Assembly: GCF_963678225.1 (NCBI RefSeq)
Contig: NZ_OY782764.1
Coordinates: 3,043,001-3,107,000, forward strand
Length of the DNA: 64,000 nt
Reading direction: 5' to 3'
Source of the DNA: an uncultured Cohaesibacter sp.
GTDB lineage: Bacteria > Pseudomonadota > Alphaproteobacteria > Rhizobiales > Cohaesibacteraceae
The position numbers and the translations under genes are program-made. Numbering within the stretch: the first letter of the stretch is position 1; every line of letters starts with the position of its first letter. The notes beneath the pieces are model-generated. The model saw nothing but the letters and a program-made list of their open reading frames with translations. It was not told the DNA's origin and did no database searches. This document shows positions 8,136 to 16,219 of the stretch, one piece after another.

Positions 8136-9434
8136 TCAGGCTTTTGCATTCAGATAATGTGCAATGCCTTTGGCTGCACGGTAGCCTTGTGAGAGACAGC
8201 CTGTGAGCAGATAGCCTCCCGTTGGAGCTTCCCAATCCAGCATCTCTCCGGCGATAAACAATCCCGGCGCTCTTTTTACCATCAGCGTTTCATCTAACTC
8301 TTCAAGCAACACGCCACCCGCGGTGCTTATCGCCTCGGCTATGGGGCAAGGGGCCGTTACCCTGAGTGACAGACTTTTGATGGCGCTTGAGAGCTGATCA
8401 ATATCATTCATTACGGATTTGTCCGTCAGAGCCTTGAGCAGAGCGGCCTGTATGCCCTGAAGTTTGAGGCTGCGCCGTAAATGGTTTGAGAATGACTGTT
8501 TGCCGCGCGGACGACAAAGGCGTTCTTTGACTTGCGCCAGTGTCAGATTGGGGCGCAGATCGATGCTCAGGATGGCACTGCCGTCATTTTCCAACGCATC
8601 GCGCATAGGGGCAGAGAGCGCATAGACAGGCCCTCCTTCGATTCCGCAATGGCCCCCGCTATGATCAATATCCGATGCGTCGGTTCCTGATACACTCTTG
8701 GGATTATGGTGAGAGAGTACAAAGTCACCGCTATTAGATCTCTCTCCAAAGGATAGGCGCACCGATTTGACGGGAGTGCCAGCCCATGTCTTGCCGAAGC
8801 CTTCCGGTAGATCTACATCAAAACCGCAATTGGAAGGGCGATAGGGCGCACATGCGATGCCTTGCGCGATGAGGGGCGCTAAAAAGGCTCCGTCTGTTCC
8901 AAGGCGTGGCCAGCTGGGGCCTCCAAGAGCCAGAAGGCAGGCGTCTGCTTCAAAGCTCTGTTCCCCATGCTCGGTGTCGAACAGCAATGCACCGGCCTCG
9001 TTCCAACCGATCCAGCGATGCCTCGTTGTCAGCGTGACATCACGGTCTTCAAGACGTTTCATGAGGGCGCGGAGAAGGGGAGAGGCTTTCATGACTTTGG
9101 GAAAAATCCGACCCGTCGAGCCGACAAAATAAGGCTGCCCCAACATTTCCATCCAGTCGAGAATGGCCTTGGTGCCAAATTCCTCAAGCATGGGCCGCAT
9201 CCAGTCAGTCGCTTTGCCATAATGCTTGGCAAAGGCCTCGGGATCGGCAAGACCTGACCGATGGGAAATATTGAGACCGCTTTTGCCTGCCATAAGGATC
9301 TTGCGCGCCGGGCTCGGCATTGCGTCGAACAGATGGATGGACAAATCAGGGCGCAGTGTCGAGAGCCTGTCTGCTGCCATCAGGCCAGCAGCTCCCGCGC
9401 CAACAATCGCGACAGTCTTCTTTTTCTCTTGCAT
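8136..9434 (-). CDS. HI0933-like NAD(P)/FAD-dependent flavoprotein
   Basis: A 432-residue flavoprotein of the HI0933/BaiN superfamily, closest in layout to the TIGR03862 subgroup. The N-terminal dinucleotide-binding motif VAIVGAGAAGLMAADRL, the segment PARKILMAGKSGLNISH and the C-terminal GLFIAGEMLDWEAPTGGYLL are diagnostic of the family. Members are FAD oxidoreductases of mostly unknown substrate, although some act in tRNA or bile-acid chemistry. It converges with the small ORFs upstream and carries no signal peptide, so it is cytoplasmic. I cannot assign a substrate. Confidence 0.85.
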   Translation of the reverse strand: MQEKKKTVAIVGAGAAGLMAADRLSTLRPDLSIHLFDAMPSPARKILMAGKSGLNISHRSGLADPEAFAKHYGKATDWMRPMLEEFGTKAILDWMEMLGQPYFVGSTGRIFPKVMKASPLLRALMKRLEDRDVTLTTRHRWIGWNEAGALLFDTEHGEQSFEADACLLALGGPSWPRLGTDGAFLAPLIAQGIACAPYRPSNCGFDVDLPEGFGKTWAGTPVKSVRLSFGERSNSGDFVLSHHNPKSVSGTDASDIDHSGGHCGIEGGPVYALSAPMRDALENDGSAILSIDLRPNLTLAQVKERLCRPRGKQSFSNHLRRSLKLQGIQAALLKALTDKSVMNDIDQLSSAIKSLSLRVTAPCPIAEAISTAGGVLLEELDETLMVKRAPGLFIAGEMLDWEAPTGGYLLTGCLSQGYRAAKGIAHYLNAKA

Positions 9435-9515
9435 GCGCCCGTTTCCTCTTGTTCTGATCCAACAGACCTATCGCCGTCCCAGCGCAATGGCTAGGGGCAT
9501 TTGTGGGTCATACAG

Positions 9516-9545
9516 AAAAAGGCCTCGAAACCCTGTTTCGAGGCC
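9516..9545 (-). terminator. Rho-independent terminator of the BTLCP gene
   Basis: A perfect ten-base stem GGCCTCGAAA/TTTCGAGGCC with a five-base loop. On the minus strand it is followed by TTTTT. It lies about 200 bases downstream of the BTLCP gene, in the otherwise empty interval 9435-9740. Confidence 0.85.
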
Positions 9546-9740
9546 AGTTGGGACAGCAGTGTGAGTGGGCCGTCCGGGCTCAAGTACGATTGGTCTCCCT
9601 GAACATGGTGCGTGTGTCTTTTCCTCCGCTGTGATTGACTGGGAACCATGCTCCAGACGCCTTGAGGGACCTGTGGCGTCTTTTACCTCCGGGAGTGAGA
9701 GGTCGCAGCCAGGCTGCGTAAATCTGTCAAATAACGTGCC

Positions 9741-10382
9741 CTATTGGGTTCCGCGAAGTCGGAAACCAGCCACTGGGCGCTGCGTTCTTGGCTCGGGGGC
9801 GCCTGCCACTCGTTGCCAAATTGTGGGATTGCCTACGGCCTGCCGCTTGTTCCAGCGGTAGGGCACATCCTGCCATGGCAGGATTGTGGGGTTCAGATTA
9901 TCCAGCACAAACTCGCCGCGGTCGGTTCTAACCACCAGCACAGCATGATAGGTGCCATCTCTCAGAAAGGCGGTTGTGATCAACAGCGCATCAGATGGCC
10001 AACCTTTTCGTAGCAATTCCTGTTGCTTGGTCAGCGCGTAATCTTCGCAGTCGCCTTCTGTTACATAGGCCGACCATTCATCAATCTGCCCATCAGCTCG
10101 GGCCTTGATGCTCTTGTTGATCGAGGCGTTCACTTCAAGCAGCTGGTTCCAGCTCTCCTGAGAGAGCGCAACTGTGCCTTGCCCGTAGCGATTGCACGCA
10201 GCGGGGTTGTTTGCACAGTAATAGACATGTCCGGCAGGAGGGCTGGTCCGTTCCGTCATACGCATTGTGCCGGCCGCAGCCAAGGCGTTGTTCGGCACGA
10301 GCACGGCAATCAGGCCGGCTGACGCTACGCCTGCCAACAGACTTCTTCTTGCAAAGCTTGTCAGTTGTGAATGCCGAAACAA
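9741..10382 (-). CDS. Transglutaminase-like cysteine peptidase (BTLCP, DUF920)
   Basis: A 213-residue exported member of the bacterial transglutaminase-like cysteine proteinase family common in alphaproteobacteria. Residues 1-36 look like a signal peptide with an arginine pair (FARRSLLAGVASAG) and cleavage near ALAAAG; Tat export is possible. The catalytic triad is visible as C112 in GDCEDYALTK, H146 in YHAVLV and D161 in VLDNLN. Homologues such as LapG cleave surface adhesins in the periplasm, but no LapA-type adhesin or LapD partner is in this window, so the target is unknown. The gene ends at its own strong terminator. Confidence 0.87.
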   Translation of the reverse strand: MFRHSQLTSFARRSLLAGVASAGLIAVLVPNNALAAAGTMRMTERTSPPAGHVYYCANNPAACNRYGQGTVALSQESWNQLLEVNASINKSIKARADGQIDEWSAYVTEGDCEDYALTKQQELLRKGWPSDALLITTAFLRDGTYHAVLVVRTDRGEFVLDNLNPTILPWQDVPYRWNKRQAVGNPTIWQRVAGAPEPRTQRPVAGFRLRGTQ

Positions 10383-10836
10383 GGTGACCCCCTAAGTGAA
10401 CAACGCCTAACAAGCCTAGCGAGGGCTTTTAAAGAAGGCGTGAGAAATTATGGGGGATTTCAAATCAATTATAAACGAAAAATTAACCTTGATTCGACGG
10501 TTTTATACGATTCGTTTTCATAAGGCGTGTCGGGCAAGGGGAGATGTCCCGAAGGTCTGATACTGAAGCCTTTTTCAAGGCATTGTTTTATTCTGTAAAG
10601 CCTTGGGAAACTATATTTCGTAGTAAACACAGATATTTGGCCGAAATAAAGGCAATGAAAAATATGGAGATAATTCAGTACTTTTATCGCCAGCCTTACC
10701 AAAATCAAACAAGGCTCGTAAAAATTGACAGGGATTTTTAGAAAGGCTGGAAACGACTCATAAAGGGTTGCGGAGAAGGTGAGGCCGCCACGGAGCCAAG
10801 AATGAGTGATATTGTCTAAAAGCCCATGGAAAGGTA
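10383..10836. other. AT-rich intergenic region
   Basis: 454 bases, noticeably AT-rich around 10440-10740. Two short opposed ORFs exist here, but neither has a credible ribosome site or protein character. I see no terminator. It should contain the BTLCP promoter. Confidence 0.4.
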
Positions 10837-11067
10837 TCAATCACCTTGCCAAGGGGTTTCATCTTTGTGCGCACGGTAGGGCAGCAGGTGCCGCAAAAGC
10901 CAGAGAATGGTCATTGCGGGCACGATCAGCAGGAAGCGTTCACTATTGGCTTCGAAATGCAGGCTGCTGAATTCACCATGGCTTCCCAGTAGCGACAGCG
11001 TCTCCCAGAAAAAGGTGACGGTGAAGAGCAATCCCAACAGTGCTTTCGTGGAAACCGTAAATCTCAT
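10837..11067 (-). CDS. Small two-helix membrane protein
   Basis: A 76-residue protein with two hydrophobic segments, LLGLLFTVTFFWETLSLLG and FLLIVPAMTILWLLRHLL, and a charged C-terminal tail (RAHKDETPWQGD). I do not recognise a family. The hydrophobic pattern and clean ends make it a likely real gene of unknown function. Upstream lies an unusual phased repeat array (11251-11301) that could control it. Confidence 0.55.
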   Translation of the reverse strand: MRFTVSTKALLGLLFTVTFFWETLSLLGSHGEFSSLHFEANSERFLLIVPAMTILWLLRHLLPYRAHKDETPWQGD

Positions 11068-11250
11068 TGTCTTATGCCTGCTTCTTGCGGCTCGATCTTG
11101 AAGGGCTCATCTGGGAGCCAGTCGGGCTATATAAGAAGACTATCACATCTTACTTTCGCTTCGTTTAAAGGCATGGATAAAATTCTAAGGATGTCGCGTC
11201 GTTTTTAAACCGACGAGATGAGTCTTGAACCTGCGCACTAAGGGCGAGTT

Positions 11251-11301
11251 TTGAATCAGTTTCTCAAGCATTTGAATCAATATCTGAAGCTGCTTGAATC
11301 A
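11251..11301. repeat. Three phased TTGAATCA direct repeats
   Basis: Exact copies of TTGAATCA begin at 11251, 11272 and 11294, so the spacing is 21 and 22 bases, about two helical turns. Each copy contains GAATC, a GANTC methylation site. A fourth GANTC (GAGTC) sits at 11220. The array lies in the 357-base gap upstream of the 76-residue membrane protein; the rest of that gap shows nothing clear. Confidence 0.6.
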
Positions 11302-11424
11302 TTTTGTGAAGAGGGAGAATCTCTTTGTTATAAAATGCGCCTAAGAGACTGAAGTGACTCACTCTATCTGGGTTTTAAAGTGACACCTTCGCGGCTGAAC
11401 TTTAGCTTCTAGAAGGCTTGCCAC

Positions 11425-11454
11425 AAAAAAGAGCGATGGTCGAAACCACCGCTC
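11425..11454 (-). terminator. Rho-independent terminator of the CoA-transferase gene
   Basis: On the minus strand a hairpin with arms GAGCGGTGGT and ACCATCGCTC, containing one mismatch, is followed by TTTTTT. It lies about 75 bases after the acetyl-CoA hydrolase/transferase stop. Confidence 0.85.
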
Positions 11455-11528
11455 CTGATCGAACCGGGAAGGTCATAAAGGGCGGGCGTGATGCGTAGCT
11501 GACCACATCATGCCAACCTTTAGGCGAT

Positions 11529-13124
11529 CTATTCGCAAAGATCGACCTTCATGTCCCAGTTCTTGATTTTCATCGTGCCATTCTGGGCGAGGTTTAGCTG
11601 CATCTTGAAGACACGATCCCACAGCTGAGGCTCGTGGCCCACACCGCGGCGGATACAGTCTTTTTCGGCCATGTCGAAATACTCGTTCATGATGTCCTTG
11701 TAATCCGGATGGACGCAGTTATTGATGATGCAATGCGCACGGTCGCGAGGAGCCAGACCACGCAAATCAGCAAGACCCTGCTCGGTTACTACCACGTCGA
11801 GGTCATGCTCGGTGTGGTCGATATGCTGGGCGTGCGGAACAACGCAGCAGATGCCGGTCGGGTCGGTCTTGGATGGACGAACCGATGGCGTATGCATGAT
11901 CTTCAGGAAGCCGGAGCGCAGGAAGTCGCCCGATCCACCGATGCCGTTCACGATGCGGGTGCCGCTGATCAAGGTCGAGTTGGCATGGCCATACATGTCG
12001 ATTTCGATCGGGGTATTCATCGCGATAACGCCGAGGCGGCGAGCCACTTCAGGGTTGTTGGAGATGGACAGCGGACGCAGGATGATCTTGTCTTGATAGA
12101 ATTCGCGGCGCTCGATGAAGCGCGGCATGCCGTGGTCCTGAGACAGCGACAGCGAGCAGGAAGAGGCGTAGTCAAGACGTCCGGAGTCGAACAGATCCAG
12201 CATGCCGTCCTGTAGCACCTCTGTGTAAACGCTGAGGTTATAGAAAGGACCATCAGCCAGCCCGCCGACAACAGCGTTGGCGATGGAGCCAACACCAGAC
12301 TGCAGCGGCAGCAGGTTTTCTGGCAGACGATGATGCTTCACTTCGTTTTTGAAGAATTCGAGCAGGTGGTTGGCAATTGCCACGGAGCCTTCATCCGGAT
12401 CGGCCAAAGCGCGGCCCTTGTCGGTGTGTTCGGATTCAACGATGGCAACGATCTTGCTCGGATCACACGGAATGCATGGCATACCGACGCGGCTGTTTGC
12501 CTTGGTGATGCCGATGATTTCACGATGCGGAGGAGCATGCAGAACCATGATGTCATGCATACCTTCATAGGACGGCATCGCAGTGTTGACTTCGAGAATG
12601 ATATTGTCGCAGGTCTGAATGATTTCCGGGATCACGCCAACAGAAGCGGAAGGAACAAGACATCCGTCTTCGGTAACCGCAGACACCTCGATGATGGCGA
12701 GGTCGAGTTTGCCGGATTTGGAATCCTTGGTGTAAAAACCGTAGGCCAGATCCTGTGCAAACAGCGACAAGTGCTTGTCGCCCATGCGGATGCGGCCTTC
12801 GTTGATGGCCTTGGCGATGTTCTTGCCGGTCTGGTAAGGCCAGCGACGGTCGATCATATCGTTGTCGGCCCAACGTCCTTCAGTTTCGGCACCAACGGAA
12901 GCTCCGATGAACAGGTTGAACTTCAGTTTGCCTTGAAGGTTATTCTTCTCGACATGCTCGGCCAGCGCGATAGGCACTGCCTTTGGATACCCTGCAGGCG
13001 TAAAACCGGACCAACCCAAGTTCATGCCATCCTTGAACATGTCGATGGTGTCTTCCACCTTCATGACTCTGTTCATAAGGAATGGACAGCGGACTCGATC
13101 TTCCAGTGTTCCATACTTACCCAT
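11529..13124 (-). CDS. Acetyl-CoA hydrolase / succinyl-CoA:acetate CoA-transferase family
   Basis: A 531-residue enzyme of the acetyl-CoA hydrolase/transferase family (Ach1, Cat1, AarC relatives). These move CoA between acetate, propionate and succinate through a glutamyl-CoA intermediate. The probable catalytic glutamate is in YTEVLQDGMLDLFDSG. Other family blocks are GASVGAETEGRWA, the GIGGSGDFLRSG loop and VVTEQGLADLRGLAPRDRA near the end. A good ribosome site (AGGAG, nine bases from the ATG) supports the start. Close to yeast Ach1 in length and motifs, it more likely acts as a CoA-transferase than a hydrolase. A link to the mutase operon is metabolic inference: it could recycle propionate or succinyl-CoA. 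Confidence 0.88.
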   Translation of the reverse strand: MGKYGTLEDRVRCPFLMNRVMKVEDTIDMFKDGMNLGWSGFTPAGYPKAVPIALAEHVEKNNLQGKLKFNLFIGASVGAETEGRWADNDMIDRRWPYQTGKNIAKAINEGRIRMGDKHLSLFAQDLAYGFYTKDSKSGKLDLAIIEVSAVTEDGCLVPSASVGVIPEIIQTCDNIILEVNTAMPSYEGMHDIMVLHAPPHREIIGITKANSRVGMPCIPCDPSKIVAIVESEHTDKGRALADPDEGSVAIANHLLEFFKNEVKHHRLPENLLPLQSGVGSIANAVVGGLADGPFYNLSVYTEVLQDGMLDLFDSGRLDYASSCSLSLSQDHGMPRFIERREFYQDKIILRPLSISNNPEVARRLGVIAMNTPIEIDMYGHANSTLISGTRIVNGIGGSGDFLRSGFLKIMHTPSVRPSKTDPTGICCVVPHAQHIDHTEHDLDVVVTEQGLADLRGLAPRDRAHCIINNCVHPDYKDIMNEYFDMAEKDCIRRGVGHEPQLWDRVFKMQLNLAQNGTMKIKNWDMKVDLCE

Positions 13125-13715
13125 TCTTGTTTTCTCCTGTGAGGATCTGTTTTTAATGTTTCGGGTCTGCCCAACGTTCCGAGCGGGAGGTGTGTGGGCG
13201 CATTTCAGAAAAGCAACTCTTGATATGATGCAACCGGGAGGAGGAAGAGGCCAGTTCGGAGGTCGTCAGCCGCGCAGATCTTTCCGTTTCGCGAGTGCGC
13301 GCGACCAGACAGGCCGACGGGCAACGCAAAGCCGTGCTTACGAAGAAAGAGAAGCGAGCCGGATCTTTTGCCACTCCGGGGGTGGTTGACATCTTCTTTG
13401 CCTGAGACAGGTTGTCATGCATTGTCTTGAGGGTATTCCCTGATTGAGAACCGCAAATATAATGGCTCTTTTCATCCTAAAGTGTAACACCAACAAAAGG
13501 TAGCGGGAATTCGGACCAAGGGTGAACTATTGACGAATATTTGTAAATTTTTGGACAAGAAAAATGAGGAAAAACACCGATTTGTTTTTCATTTTGTCTT
13601 GAGTCAATGCCCTCTGGTGGAGGGGCTTCGCAATCAGCTGAAATGACTGGATTCTGCTCATCCCTATCCATTTAGAATGGATTAACTCTGAATATTTTTC
13701 GGACAGGGGCGACTA
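13125..13715. other. Intergenic region upstream of the CoA-transferase
   Basis: 591 bases without a convincing gene. An 89-codon minus-strand frame at 13153-13422 lacks a ribosome site and any family pattern. The region should carry the CoA-transferase promoter. Confidence 0.4.
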
Positions 13716-13755
13716 GAAAAAGAGCGCGCGAATCGGTTTTACGACTGAGCGCTCT
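13716..13755 (-). terminator. Terminator of the SLAC1 channel gene
   Basis: Arms AGAGCGC and GCGCTCT enclose a 21-base loop. On the minus strand the hairpin is followed by TTTTTCTAG. It lies about 50 bases past the channel gene stop. Confidence 0.7.
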
Positions 13756-13802
13756 CAGTGCTTTGGAGGGCTGAATAAAGAGGTGAGCGGAGCGCGCCTG
13801 GG

Positions 13803-14840
13803 TTACTCCGGCTGACAGATGTCGCCTCCCAGAATGGCCTTCATCGTTCTGATCAGCAGTCCGATGATCACAAGGACCAATAGGCCGAAGAGTCCATATC
13901 CGATCGTCTCATGAATGCCCGACTGGATCTTCTCCGCATAGAGTAGAGTGGAGATGGTCAACGCGGCCAGCGGGAAGCTATAGGCCCACCACGACATGGC
14001 AAAGGAGATGCGTGAGAGCTTTGGCACCTGAAGCAGGATGATCATGAAGAAGAAAACGCCGGTATAATAGAGAATCCGCGAAAAGGGATCGATCCCGCCT
14101 GTCAGCGAAACAAAGGAAACGAATCCCACAGCAGGCGGAGCAATGAGGATCATTAGCGTCGGCAAAAGGCGTTCAGGCAGTGGATTGTGGAAAACCAGAC
14201 GGTTGAAAACCAGCGTCAAAAGCACGATCCAGAAGAGAATGCCGATTGCAAAGAAGAACCACGAAATCTCCGTATATCCCAGTCGGCTGCCTGCTATCGG
14301 AACAAGGATATTGCCCACCACAGGAATGAACCAGGCCGGATTGAGATGCATCAATTCAAAGTTCCTGTGGCCGATCCATGTGGAGAGAACGGCCAGCGTT
14401 CCAAATAGATGCAGCGCGCTACCCACCGCCCAGAAACCGAATGAAAGCGCATGGGAAAACGGGCCGAATGCGGTGCCCATCAGAATGAGCCCGATAGAGG
14501 CTGCAGGGAAGAAGCACAACCGCACGGGATGATGCCACTCCCATGAGATGGCTGCGGGATATCTGATTGCCTTGAGAAGATAGATCCCGAGCAATATGGC
14601 AAAGATAATTCCTGTAAAAGTCAACAGAAACAAGCTGTTGCTGTGTTCCATGCCAAAGCTCTTCTCAAGTCTTTCTGTGGCTAGCGTAAAGCCAGCCAGC
14701 CCCATCACCATGGCAAAGAAGGCATTTGGAAAATGCTCTAGTCGGGAGTCCGGTTTTGCCGCGGATGATCCTGATGTGCCGCTATGGGCCGCTGCGGCAG
14801 AGGAGGAGATTGCCTCCTGCGGTTTGTTTGTCTGCGACAT
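13803..14840 (-). CDS. SLAC1/TDT-family anion channel or transporter
   Basis: A 345-residue membrane protein of the tellurite-resistance/dicarboxylate transporter family (TehA, Mae1, plant SLAC1). After an Ala/Ser-rich soluble N-terminus (residues 1-35) come about ten membrane helices. The segment HFPNAFFAMVMGLAG and the LNPAWFIPVVGNILVP block are typical of the family. Members pass small anions such as nitrate, chloride, sulfite or C4-dicarboxylates. A good ribosome site (GGAGAGACAGA) precedes the ATG. It is divergent from an Fe-S cluster Rrf2 regulator, with palindromes in the shared gap, so regulation by nitric oxide or iron through that regulator is a reasonable inference. Confidence 0.85.
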   Translation of the reverse strand: MSQTNKPQEAISSSAAAAHSGTSGSSAAKPDSRLEHFPNAFFAMVMGLAGFTLATERLEKSFGMEHSNSLFLLTFTGIIFAILLGIYLLKAIRYPAAISWEWHHPVRLCFFPAASIGLILMGTAFGPFSHALSFGFWAVGSALHLFGTLAVLSTWIGHRNFELMHLNPAWFIPVVGNILVPIAGSRLGYTEISWFFFAIGILFWIVLLTLVFNRLVFHNPLPERLLPTLMILIAPPAVGFVSFVSLTGGIDPFSRILYYTGVFFFMIILLQVPKLSRISFAMSWWAYSFPLAALTISTLLYAEKIQSGIHETIGYGLFGLLVLVIIGLLIRTMKAILGGDICQPE

Positions 14841-14886
14841 TCTGTCTCTCCATTTATCCGCATAAATTTAAACAAGTAAACTTGAT

Positions 14887-14902
14887 ACTTCTTATCAGAA
14901 GT
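14887..14902. promoter_or_regulatory. Inverted repeat near the SLAC1 channel start
   Basis: A perfect inverted repeat ACTTCTtatcAGAAGT, overlapped by a second one, TGATActtctTATCA, at 14883-14897. It lies 47 bases upstream of the channel ATG, in the divergent gap shared with the Rrf2 regulator, so it is a candidate operator. Confidence 0.45.
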
Positions 14903-14956
14903 GTTACAACATAACCAACATTTGATTGTTGGGAAATAACAAACTTAAATTTATTC

Positions 14957-15080
14957 GAAAGTATGAAAATTTAAGAAGACAATCCGGCATTCATCGCTTT
15001 CCGACGAGGAGAGTCGATGGCACTGCTGCCTGTATCGATCACCCCGGTCTCTAATCGATATGGGCAGCAGTGCATTTTTT
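14957..15080 (+). ncRNA. Candidate structured small RNA with terminator
   Basis: A promoter-like pair TTGATT (14922-14927) and TTAAAT (14945-14950), spaced 17 bases, is followed by a very stable hairpin at 15020-15073 and TTTTTT at 15075-15080. The stem GCACTGCTGCC...GGCAGCAGTGC continues through two G-T wobbles into TATCGAT/ATCGATA, giving about 20 pairs around a 14-base loop that contains CACCCC. No ORF precedes it on this strand, so it terminates either a small RNA or an unseen transcript. The 5' end is predicted from the -10 position only. Confidence 0.45.
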
Positions 15081-15130
15081 ATGTTCGATTGAATATGAAT
15101 CTGTCATTGTTGGCTATGCGACCCAAGATG

Positions 15131-15146
15131 CTATACTAAGGTATAG
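15131..15146. promoter_or_regulatory. Inverted repeat upstream of the Rrf2 regulator
   Basis: A perfect inverted repeat CTATACtaagGTATAG, 80 bases before the regulator ATG. Its position suits autoregulation by the dimeric Rrf2 protein. It does not match the textbook E. coli NsrR site, so the assignment is inference. Confidence 0.45.
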
Positions 15147-15226
15147 AGTCAGTTGGGGGCGTCGGTATTTGCGATTCGAGATCGCTACGACGGCTCTGGT
15201 ATATGTAGCCAAGGTTTGGAGGTTTC

Positions 15227-15706
15227 ATGCGTCTTACTCAGCATTCAAACTATGCAATGCGCCTGCTTATGTATTGCGCTCTTAAGCCTGAGCAAACCGT
15301 ACGCTTGGCTGAGATTGCCGAGGCCTATGACATTTCCGGTCATCATCTGAATAAAATCGCCCAACGTTTGGTTCATATCGGAGCTATTCATGCCATCCGC
15401 GGCCGCAATGGTGGCATTCGTCTGGCCAAAGACCCTAAGGACATCAATGTCGGTGAGATCATTCGGCAAACCGAAGAGAATATGCTCATTGTCGAGTGCT
15501 TCTCGGAAGAGAGCAACACCTGCCCGCTGATCTCGGAATGTAAATTCCGCACTTTGCTGCAAAATGCCCTGGAGGCCTTCTTGAAGGTTCTGGATTCGCA
15601 AACGCTTGCGGATATGGTTGCCCAACCCGATTGTCTCAAGCCACTTTTGGGTATGGCAGAGCAGATTGGTGGCCTTAGTCAGGTACAGCGACCCGGTTGC
15701 GCCTAA
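15227..15706 (+). CDS. Rrf2-family Fe-S transcriptional regulator (NsrR/RirA-like)
   Basis: A 159-residue dimeric DNA-binding protein. Its N-terminal winged helix begins MRLTQHSNYAMRLLMYCAL, the wing carries the RGRNGGIRLAK motif and a helical segment follows. Three cysteines, C91, C99 and C105, match the spacing of RirA and of Bacillus NsrR and should bind an Fe-S cluster that senses iron status or nitric oxide. The HHLNKI recognition-helix end and LADMV tail lean towards NsrR; the cysteine spacing also fits RirA. The ribosome site is AAGGTTTGGAGG, close to the ATG. The divergent SLAC1 channel is a likely target. Confidence 0.88.
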   Translation: MRLTQHSNYAMRLLMYCALKPEQTVRLAEIAEAYDISGHHLNKIAQRLVHIGAIHAIRGRNGGIRLAKDPKDINVGEIIRQTEENMLIVECFSEESNTCPLISECKFRTLLQNALEAFLKVLDSQTLADMVAQPDCLKPLLGMAEQIGGLSQVQRPGCA

Positions 15707-16054
15707 CCATTCCTTACTCTTAAGTGCTTTCATGGTGATAGAGACTGCGGCTAATTGGTTTGCGCGGGCACCTTGGTGCGTGAATCATGTGCCAGGGTCT
15801 CGGAAAGACCGTGCAGGGGACAGTTTGCTTCACCGAAATTTTCCGTTGAAGCCTGCGAAGAGTCTGCGGTAGATGATATCCCCAGACAATTGAGATCATT
15901 CACAAACCTGCTTTTCATATCTCATGGTCAAAGCTTTTTTGGCCAGCACTGGCGGCTGTGGCGGTTTTTATGGGCTCACGAGAATATGCTAGTATACCAT
16001 ATTTACCCCGAGCTATGCTTTTGATACATTTCGGTACAAATATGTAATGCTAAT
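15707..16054. other. Intergenic stretch downstream of the Rrf2 gene
   Basis: No gene is evident. A GCCAGcaCTGGC hairpin near 15939-15950 followed by GC-rich sequence and TTTTT could be the regulator's terminator. ATATG/CATAT half-sites nine bases apart surround GTATAC near 15983-16001. A promoter-like TTGATA (16021)-16 bases-TGTAAT pair closes the region. Confidence 0.35.
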
Positions 16055-16180
16055 TGCGAAGATGACCTCTTGCAAAGGGGCGACTAAAGTCTGCACGAAT
16101 TTTAACGCGCGCTGACTTAGGATCAAACTTGTTTAGTCGACAGCCACAATCAGGTTTTCAAACTGGTATTGTGGCTCTTT
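16055..16180 (+). ncRNA. Candidate structured small RNA or attenuated leader
   Basis: A promoter-like pair TTGATA (16021-16026) and TGTAAT (16043-16048) precedes two nested signals. The long-range stem CGACTAAA (16081-16088)/TTTAGTCG (16132-16139) is followed directly by the terminator hairpin AGCCACAAT (16142-16150)/ATTGTGGCT (16168-16176) and a CTTTATTATT tail. No ORF lies between. The transcript would be about 125 bases. It ends 40 bases before the SDR-DoxX gene, so it is either an independent small RNA or a leader whose terminator attenuates that gene. The ends are predicted, not observed. Confidence 0.45.
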
Positions 16181-16219
16181 ATTATTAATTGCTGCGTTTA
16201 GGAGTGGACAGGGACAATC

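Noticed and set aside
10469-10840. Two opposed short ORFs in the AT-rich gap (65 and 123 codons)
   Set aside because: The forward one has a purine tract too close to its ATG, and the reverse one lacks a ribosome site; neither shows protein-like patterns.
13153-13422. An 89-codon minus-strand frame upstream of the CoA-transferase
   Set aside because: No ribosome site, Ser/Arg-rich composition typical of out-of-frame translation.
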